From Desulfobacula sp. (GTDB lineage: Bacteria; Desulfobacterota; Desulfobacteria; Desulfobacterales; Desulfobacteraceae), in contig JABIYQ010000438.1 of the NCBI GenBank assembly GCA_018702715.1, positions 1-33,293 of the forward strand: a stretch of DNA of 33,293 nucleotides, read 5' to 3'. The position numbers and the translations under genes are program-made. The notes under the pieces were generated by a model that was not told the DNA's origin, ran no database searches, and worked only from the letters and a program-made list of their open reading frames with translations. Below are positions 27,126 to 33,293 of this stretch, piece by piece. The stretch's first letter is position 1; every line of letters begins with the position of its first letter.

Positions 27126-28280
27126 ATGAAAAGAATAAGAGACATGTTTCATAAAATCATGATTCTATGCATGGCATTTGTAACAATTTTTGTTTCAGCC
27201 TCCTATGCCGACACTGAAATTGTTACGATTGCAGAAGGGGTTGCATTGATACAAGGAGATAATATAGTTGGCGCTAAAGAAAATGCAAAAAATGATGCAC
27301 TCCGCCAGGCACTCGAACAGGGCATTGGCATGCTCATGGATGCCGAAACGATCCTTAAGAATGATGACCTCATGGAAAAAATTTATACACATTCTACAGG
27401 CTATATAAAAAATTATACCATTATAAAAGAAGGGGAAGATAAATCCGGCATATACAGAGTTACAATACGTGCCGTCACAAAAACTGAGACGCTAAGAAAT
27501 ACACTTACCCACTTAGGCCTGATCCACCAAATGGTTGATTACCCTAGAATAATGATCCTTCCTTTTCCTGACAAGGGCATGATCTCTTTGGCAGAGGCTG
27601 CTGAAGCCATACTGGTACAGCAGTTTACAGATAGACATTTTGAGTTAGTGGACCCTGCAAAATCAAAACAACTCCACAATGAAGCCAAAGACCTTCTTAA
27701 AGTTGATACAATAAACAATATTGCAGCAAAAATTGGTCTTCAACATCAAGCTGAAATCGTTATTTTATACTCGGTTGATACTGGAGCATCAGAGTTTGAT
27801 GGAATGATGGAAACTGCAACTGCCACCATGACAACCAGAGCAATAGTTACTACTACTGCCCAGATTCTTACAGCAGATAATAAAACTTTGTCAGGGTTGG
27901 GGAAAACCCCTGAGCTTGCCTTTACAAAAGCAGCAAACAGTGCAGCACAAAGCTGTGCAGAAAAACTAATCCCCTCAATTGTGTCCTGGTGGGACAATTA
28001 CACTGCAAATGGCTTGCCCTACATAATAACGCTTAAAACACCTCCAAAGGCAGACCGATTGATCATCTTATTCCAGCAAAACATGGAATCCATTCCAGGG
28101 GTCGTGTCACTATCAGAACGAAGCTCAGGAGGTGGTATAACAGAAATGATGGTAAAATATAAAGGCAAAAGCACAGATTTGAAAAGAGCTGTCCTGTCAA
28201 TAATGTTTAAGCATGCAAGCTTCAAAGATCTTTATACTGTAATAATTAAAGGAAGGTTTATGGTGTTTTCAATCAAATAA
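27126..28280 (+). CDS. Secreted FlgT-N/LPP20-like protein
   Basis: Signal peptide; 'AEGVALIQGDNIVGAKENAKNDALRQALEQGIGMLM...YIKNYTIIKEGEDKSGIYRVTIRAVT' is typical of the FlgT N-terminal family. Confidence 0.7.
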   Translation: MKRIRDMFHKIMILCMAFVTIFVSASYADTEIVTIAEGVALIQGDNIVGAKENAKNDALRQALEQGIGMLMDAETILKNDDLMEKIYTHSTGYIKNYTIIKEGEDKSGIYRVTIRAVTKTETLRNTLTHLGLIHQMVDYPRIMILPFPDKGMISLAEAAEAILVQQFTDRHFELVDPAKSKQLHNEAKDLLKVDTINNIAAKIGLQHQAEIVILYSVDTGASEFDGMMETATATMTTRAIVTTTAQILTADNKTLSGLGKTPELAFTKAANSAAQSCAEKLIPSIVSWWDNYTANGLPYIITLKTPPKADRLIILFQQNMESIPGVVSLSERSSGGGITEMMVKYKGKSTDLKRAVLSIMFKHASFKDLYTVIIKGRFMVFSIK

Positions 28281-28704
28281 TCGAATTATCCGATACGCTA
28301 TTTGGTGGTCGCCACGTGCTATTAACAAGAAACAGAAATTATATACTTATTGGTTTACTTGACCCTTTCCATATTGCAACCTACGAACTATACTTTTAAT
28401 CTTTTTTTAAAAATTGACATATTTTTATTCACATGTGTAATAAATAAAAAACACAAAGGGATTTAAAAATGGTGAAATAGAAACTCAAATCGTAATTTAA
28501 TTTTACTTAATATTCAAATGATAAAGTGGTAGTGTCTATCCCGAAACAAAGAGGAGAAAAAAATGTAAAATACTGTTACTTCACTTGCTTTTATGTCGGA
28601 GTAAAAGAAATTGTTGCAAATAGTTATTTTTTAAAATATAGATGTGATATCGCTTAATTTTCAATTATCTCAATTCAGAATTTGTATCAAATAGGGAGAA
28701 TAAA

Positions 28705-30210
28705 ATGAAAATTTCTTTGATAACAAATCTTATAGCGGGAATCGTCTTTTTTTTAACCCTTGCCGGACCGGCAGCTACCCAACAGAACAGTGATGGAGTG
28801 GCTGTGATCATTGGCAACAAAAACTACCAGAATCAGATCCCACAGGTTGACTTTGCCCATCGTGATGCAGCAGCAATGAAACGATTTGTAATTGATGAAC
28901 TTGGATACAAGCAAGGTAATATCATTTATTTGCTGGATGCTTCTGAGGGACAAATGCGAGGAGTTTTCGGGTCAAAGGACAATTATAAGGGAAAACTCAA
29001 CCAATATATTCGCCCTGGGAAATCCGATGTTTTTATTTTTTATTCCGGCCACGGGGTACCCGGGCTTAAAGACCGAAGAAGTTATCTTCTTCCCTGTGAT
29101 GCCAGTCCTGACACGGTTGAACTCAATGGTTATCCATTACAGCAACTTTATGACAATCTTGGAAAAATGGAAGCCAAATCTACTCTTGTTTGCCTGGATG
29201 CATGTTTTTCTGGTGACTCTCCAAATGGGATTCTGACTCAATCTGCATCTTCTATCTCAGTCATCCCATACGAACCCAAAAATATTGATCACCTCAATAT
29301 CATTACAGCAGCCAGCGGGGGTCAGCTGGCTAGCTGGGACTCCAAATCCAGACACGGCCTTTTTACAGAAATTTTATTACAAGGTCTTTATGGGAAAGCT
29401 GATGAAAAAGAATTTGGTGGCAATGGAGACAACGAGATAACACTTCTGGAAATGAAGAAATTGCTGGATGACGAAATGACATATTTAGCACGTCGCCATT
29501 ACAACCGGGAACAAGTGGCTACAATCAAGGGAAATAATAACTTTATCCTTGCTAGTCATGGGAACGAACCCATAGTACGTCCTAAAATTACCCTGGATTC
29601 AAAACCATTAAAACAAATTAAGACACATACATTTCAAAATGAACCGCTTGAAGAAAAAACAGACCACATGATTTTTAGGATAAAGCCAGTTAAATACAAG
29701 GGATCTGAGATCCCTGGGGCTGTCGGTATTATAGGCGCGCCTTTGGGCAATATGCCGGATGCTATTGTGGAAAATTGGCCTCCGCAAAAAGGTGATATCA
29801 CGGTTACAACCATTATCACAAAAAACAAAATAGAACGTGAAGACAATCCAGAATTAGCAGGCGCCCAAATGGCTACTGCCTTATTCGGCAAAGCCATAAG
29901 CTCTTTTACAAAAGACATCCCCAAATACATATATCATTATGAAGTGGATGTTCTTATTACTGCAAAGAATACCCAATCCCGAGAAGTCAAAACAGCAAAC
30001 GGATCTGCCTACCTGAAATCTCAGAATGATAATGAATCCGGACAGATCTTGATTGAAGCGTTAACAGAAGGGGCAAACAACTTGTGCCTTATACTCATGG
30101 GAGGGGTTTCGCAACCCCATGAGAAAGCAAGCGTAAAAAGGAATAATGCACTGATGGCATTCAAAAAAAGCAAGAGTTCTCAAGATTTCAATCAGAACGA
30201 TACGCGCTGA
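28705..30210 (+). CDS. Secreted caspase family (peptidase C14) protein
   Basis: GVAVIIGNKNYQNQIPQVDFAHRDAAAMKRFV, IFYSGHGVPG, LVCLDACFSGDS, ITAASGGQLAS; signal peptide. Confidence 0.92.
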   Translation: MKISLITNLIAGIVFFLTLAGPAATQQNSDGVAVIIGNKNYQNQIPQVDFAHRDAAAMKRFVIDELGYKQGNIIYLLDASEGQMRGVFGSKDNYKGKLNQYIRPGKSDVFIFYSGHGVPGLKDRRSYLLPCDASPDTVELNGYPLQQLYDNLGKMEAKSTLVCLDACFSGDSPNGILTQSASSISVIPYEPKNIDHLNIITAASGGQLASWDSKSRHGLFTEILLQGLYGKADEKEFGGNGDNEITLLEMKKLLDDEMTYLARRHYNREQVATIKGNNNFILASHGNEPIVRPKITLDSKPLKQIKTHTFQNEPLEEKTDHMIFRIKPVKYKGSEIPGAVGIIGAPLGNMPDAIVENWPPQKGDITVTTIITKNKIEREDNPELAGAQMATALFGKAISSFTKDIPKYIYHYEVDVLITAKNTQSREVKTANGSAYLKSQNDNESGQILIEALTEGANNLCLILMGGVSQPHEKASVKRNNALMAFKKSKSSQDFNQNDTR

Positions 30211-30345
30211 TACTCAAAGGAGCTATCTTTTTTGCATTAATAGCTGCAAGCTGTATTATAGATCATTGGCAATAAATAATTAGGCCAAGGGAATACTGTG
30301 TGTTCCCAAAATAGTTTTCCATCTTCATAGCATACTTCCCCCACC

Positions 30346-30804
30346 CTAATCAAATTCAGCGCCAACACGTAGAAGCAAAACACCATCTTCATAAAGAGGG
30401 CCGCCTATTAAAACAAATCCTTTGTCAACAAGAAGTAAAATAGTATGAAAGACTTTTTTCTTTTTTTCCATAATTTCAACAAGCAGTCTTCCCTGGTTTT
30501 CCTCAAACCCTTTAAAAGTAAGCTTAAGAATTCTTTTGGATGAAAGTAGAATTTCTGAAGTTTGGCCGAAAGTTAGTTTCTGTTCACTTTTCTTGGCAAG
30601 CTTAAAACCGGTATAATTAAGGACCGGGGCAATTTCATTAGCTAGGTCTTTTAGTTGAGGGTCAATTATGTTTGATTTTTTTGTGGCTTTGATTATTTCA
30701 ACTTTAACGTTCATTGATGAAAAGGCAAGGACATTTTCAGGACACACCTGAAATATTATCAAAAGCATAAATATGCATAAAATAGAATTTTTTTTCATTG
30801 TCAT
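30346..30804 (-). CDS. Secreted small protein homologous to the C-terminal domain of the 19888-21138 product
   Basis: VKVEIIKATKKSNIIDPQLKDLANEIAPVLNYTGFKLAKKSEQKLTFGQ...IGGPLYEDGVLLLRVG. Confidence 0.65.
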   Translation of the reverse strand: MTMKKNSILCIFMLLIIFQVCPENVLAFSSMNVKVEIIKATKKSNIIDPQLKDLANEIAPVLNYTGFKLAKKSEQKLTFGQTSEILLSSKRILKLTFKGFEENQGRLLVEIMEKKKKVFHTILLLVDKGFVLIGGPLYEDGVLLLRVGAEFD

Positions 30805-31289
30805 TATCCAGCCTCCTTTTCATTGTCAGGAAAAAACATGATCAGAGGGATTTTGCTTTGTGCGGTTTTAAGCACCATGGTTGAGCCACTTGTACTGGAT
30901 ACTTCCTCAACGCTGCTGATCATCATTTGTTTTGTTCCTGTTTGAATTGGTAAGATTGTAACTACAAATATCGCAATTGCTGCGGTACAAAGGGCAGGTA
31001 CCCAGACTATCGGCTTGAAAAATTTATTTTTTATTCTCTCCCAATATGTAGGCCCCCAATCCATCTTTGAATCAAAATTTCTCCAGGCCTGATCGACGTC
31101 CAACGAAGACTCATCCTCTTCAAATGCTTCCTTCATCATTTCGTTTGTTACTCGCAGTAGCTCAAGTTTTTGTCTGCAATCAGTACATTTGTCTAAATGT
31201 TTTTTCAAATCTATGGAATGATTTTCGTCAATCTCATTATCGATAAACACATCAAATAAGGATTCATATTTTTCACAATTTGTACTCAT
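30804..31289 (-). CDS. Anti-sigma factor, zinc-finger type with one TM
   Basis: IDNEIDENHSIDLKKHLDKCTDCRQKLELL (HxxxCxxC), TM helix WVPALCTAAIAIFVVTIL; 4-bp overlap with the ECF sigma gene. Confidence 0.85.
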   Translation of the reverse strand: MSTNCEKYESLFDVFIDNEIDENHSIDLKKHLDKCTDCRQKLELLRVTNEMMKEAFEEDESSLDVDQAWRNFDSKMDWGPTYWERIKNKFFKPIVWVPALCTAAIAIFVVTILPIQTGTKQMMISSVEEVSSTSGSTMVLKTAQSKIPLIMFFPDNEKEAG

Positions 31290-31936
31290 TTTTGTATCTC
31301 CTTTTTGTCCTGATAATAAGATTGCACGGTTGTAATCACTTTTTTTCGTGCATTGCTTATCCTTGATTGCACTGTACCAAATGGTATATTCATTTTTTCT
31401 GAAATTTCTTTATATGTCAGCCCCGAGAAGAATAATTCTATCACTTCTCTATGTGTATCATTTAAACCTGATATTACCTTTTTTAAAATCACTTTTCCCT
31501 CGTCTGAACAAATTTGGTGTAGAAAATCTTTGGTATCTTCGATCTGCAGTCTGGGTAGTTGGCCACAGCCATTTTTTTGTTCTTCATCATTCATGTCATC
31601 CAGGAATATAGTCTTTTTTTTATTTCTATTATACTGTGACTTCCATTTGTCCTTAGTTAAATTACGTAATATTTGGAAGAGCCAGGTCTTAAAAGACGCA
31701 TCCCCTCTAAAGTCTTTTATGCCTTTTGAAGCCTTAAAAAATGTTTTATTAGTAATTTCCTTGGCATCTTCTTCATTCCTAAAATTCTTGTAAGCTTTTC
31801 CATAAATGAGTTTATAATATTTTTTATAAAGTTCCTCGTAATATTTTTTTTTACCCTTTTTGAAACCTGCAACAAGTTCTTCGTCAGAAACATCTTTCAA
31901 GTCAGAAAATCTTTTCAAATTAGGGAAAAAATTCAA
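31286..31936 (-). CDS. ECF-family RNA polymerase sigma factor
   Basis: Region 2 (YYEELYKKYYKLIYGKAYKNFRNEEDAKEITNKTFFKASKGI...FKTWLFQILRNLTKD) and region 4 (LNDTHREVIELFFSGLTYKEISEKMNIPFGTVQSRISNARKKV). Confidence 0.93.
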   Translation of the reverse strand: MNFFPNLKRFSDLKDVSDEELVAGFKKGKKKYYEELYKKYYKLIYGKAYKNFRNEEDAKEITNKTFFKASKGIKDFRGDASFKTWLFQILRNLTKDKWKSQYNRNKKKTIFLDDMNDEEQKNGCGQLPRLQIEDTKDFLHQICSDEGKVILKKVISGLNDTHREVIELFFSGLTYKEISEKMNIPFGTVQSRISNARKKVITTVQSYYQDKKEIQK

Positions 31937-32169
31937 AACATTCCTTTTCTATTTATTATTGACGAATATATTATGTTTTTGTTCAAATTTGTTTATATTA
32001 TCTGATTTTTATTATCCGCTTCTCATTACAAAACAGGTTGCCAAATATTTGTCAATAATTAGCAGTATTTTATAATTATTTTTATTATAAAAATTTGTAA
32101 ACTTGACGTTGATTGCAAAGTGATAATATTGTGGACTATATTTTGATTTTCACTAAATGAGGTACCCAA

Positions 32170-33293
32170 ATGAATAAAATGCAAATTCAATTATTTTTTG
32201 TTATTTTCAGTCTTATTTTCACCCAGATTCCTGCCTATTGTCAAACAACTTATTCTCTTCATGAATTGGTAAAGCTTGCAAATATCCATGCTGAGAACAT
32301 TAAAATTGCTGAAGATGATTTATATATTGCAGAACAGGAAAAAGCCCGTGCATTGTCTGTCTTAATCCCCCGCGCCACAAGTTTCGGAAGCATGAGCGAG
32401 TATAAGAATGATGCTATGACAACTCCGGACACATTAACCTTGGGAGTTAAGCTGACACAATCATTTTCACTTAATGGAAAAGAGTTGATTGCCTTGGATG
32501 TTACAAAAAAAAGCATTGAAGGCAAAAGATTTTCCCTTGAAAGTATTCGTTCCGAGTATTTGTTACAGGTATCCCAAACCTATTATAATATTTTGAGCGC
32601 ACAAAGGTATCTTGAAATTGCCCAATCAGATGTCAAAAGACTTACCACACACAGGGATGCAGTCAAAGAAAAATTAAGTGTTGGTAATGTAACCAAGACA
32701 GATTTATTCAGGGCTGAAGCAGAACTATCCAGATCTTTGACGGAAAGGGTGAAAGCTGAAAATGGTGTACTGCAAAACAAGGCGGCTTTACGTAACCTTG
32801 TGGAGATTGAGGAAGATTATAATCTTGAAAAAGGAAATATTGAAAATATTGAACAATATCAATCCAGTCTGGAAGATATTCAAAGCTATGCTTTAAAAAA
32901 CAGAACTGAAATAAAGGAAGCAAAAAAGAATCTCGACATTGCAAGGAAAACGGTAAGGTTTGAAAAAAGTGATTATTGGCCAACCCTTTCTCTTGAAGCT
33001 GGTTACAAAGAAACCGATGTCAGTTATGAATTCAGACCCAGAGATGTGGAATATGACACTGAAGATCTATATTTCACCGGGGAGCTTGTTTTTACATTGT
33101 ATGACGGTGGGTTAAGAAGAGCCCAGATCAAACAGGCAATTGCAAACCAGAGAAAAGCTGCAAATGTATTAAGGCTTCAAAAAAAAGCAATCATCCTGGA
33201 TGCAAAAATTTCTTTTCTGGATCACGAAACTGCAAAAAGTACTTTATTAAATTTACAGGATGAACTGAAATCAGCCCAGGAAAATTTCAACGC
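32170..33293 (+). CDS. TolC-family outer membrane efflux protein, truncated by the window edge
   Basis: Own translation MNKMQIQLFFVIFSLIFTQIPAYCQTTYSLHELVKLANIHAENIKIAEDDLYIAEQEKARALSVLIPRATSFGSMSEYK...LLQVSQTYYNILSAQRYLEIAQSDVKRLTTHRDAVKEKLSVGNVTKTDLFRAEAELSRS. Confidence 0.9.
   Translation, partial: MNKMQIQLFFVIFSLIFTQIPAYCQTTYSLHELVKLANIHAENIKIAEDDLYIAEQEKARALSVLIPRATSFGSMSEYKNDAMTTPDTLTLGVKLTQSFSLNGKELIALDVTKKSIEGKRFSLESIRSEYLLQVSQTYYNILSAQRYLEIAQSDVKRLTTHRDAVKEKLSVGNVTKTDLFRAEAELSRSLTERVKAENGVLQNKAALRNLVEIEEDYNLEKGNIENIEQYQSSLEDIQSYALKNRTEIKEAKKNLDIARKTVRFEKSDYWPTLSLEAGYKETDVSYEFRPRDVEYDTEDLYFTGELVFTLYDGGLRRAQIKQAIANQRKAANVLRLQKKAIILDAKISFLDHETAKSTLLNLQDELKSAQENFN

Overview
The window looks like an envelope/accessory locus from a Desulfobacterales-like deltaproteobacterium (lineage is an inference from protein style only). 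It is bounded by a partial purC (left, - strand) and a partial TolC-family gene (right, + strand). The centre (about 10.9-19.6 kb) is a diversity-generating retroelement (DGR). It has a DGR-type reverse transcriptase (YMDD, LPLGNLTSQ), an HRDC accessory protein overlapping it by ATGA, one template repeat (TR, 12857-12992) just downstream of the RT, and three variable repeats (VR1 10999-11134, VR2 14636-14771, VR3 17484-17619) at the 3' ends of three FGE-sulfatase/C-type-lectin-fold domains. By hand alignment, all 48 TR/VR mismatches between TR 12863 and 12991 fall at adenines of the TR coding strand (T on +); the only other mismatch is at the extreme edge (12862). Two of the diversified domains are C-terminal parts of signal-peptide-bearing caspase-like proteins. 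The third FGE ORF is separated from an upstream secreted caspase/coiled-coil ORF by a -1 shift at an A AAA AAG heptamer (the dnaX-type slippery sequence), so it may be expressed as a frameshift fusion. Each VR is followed by a conserved ~127-bp 3' element that is absent from the TR. The flanks are rich in lipoproteins and secreted proteins: two more caspase-fold proteins, LPP20/FlgT/FlgO-like proteins, a DUF4384-like protein, OmpA, a lytic transglycosylase, an ExbB/ExbD-like pair, and an ECF sigma/anti-sigma pair. A small relic of a REP-associated (IS200-like) transposase lies between 10682 and 10799.
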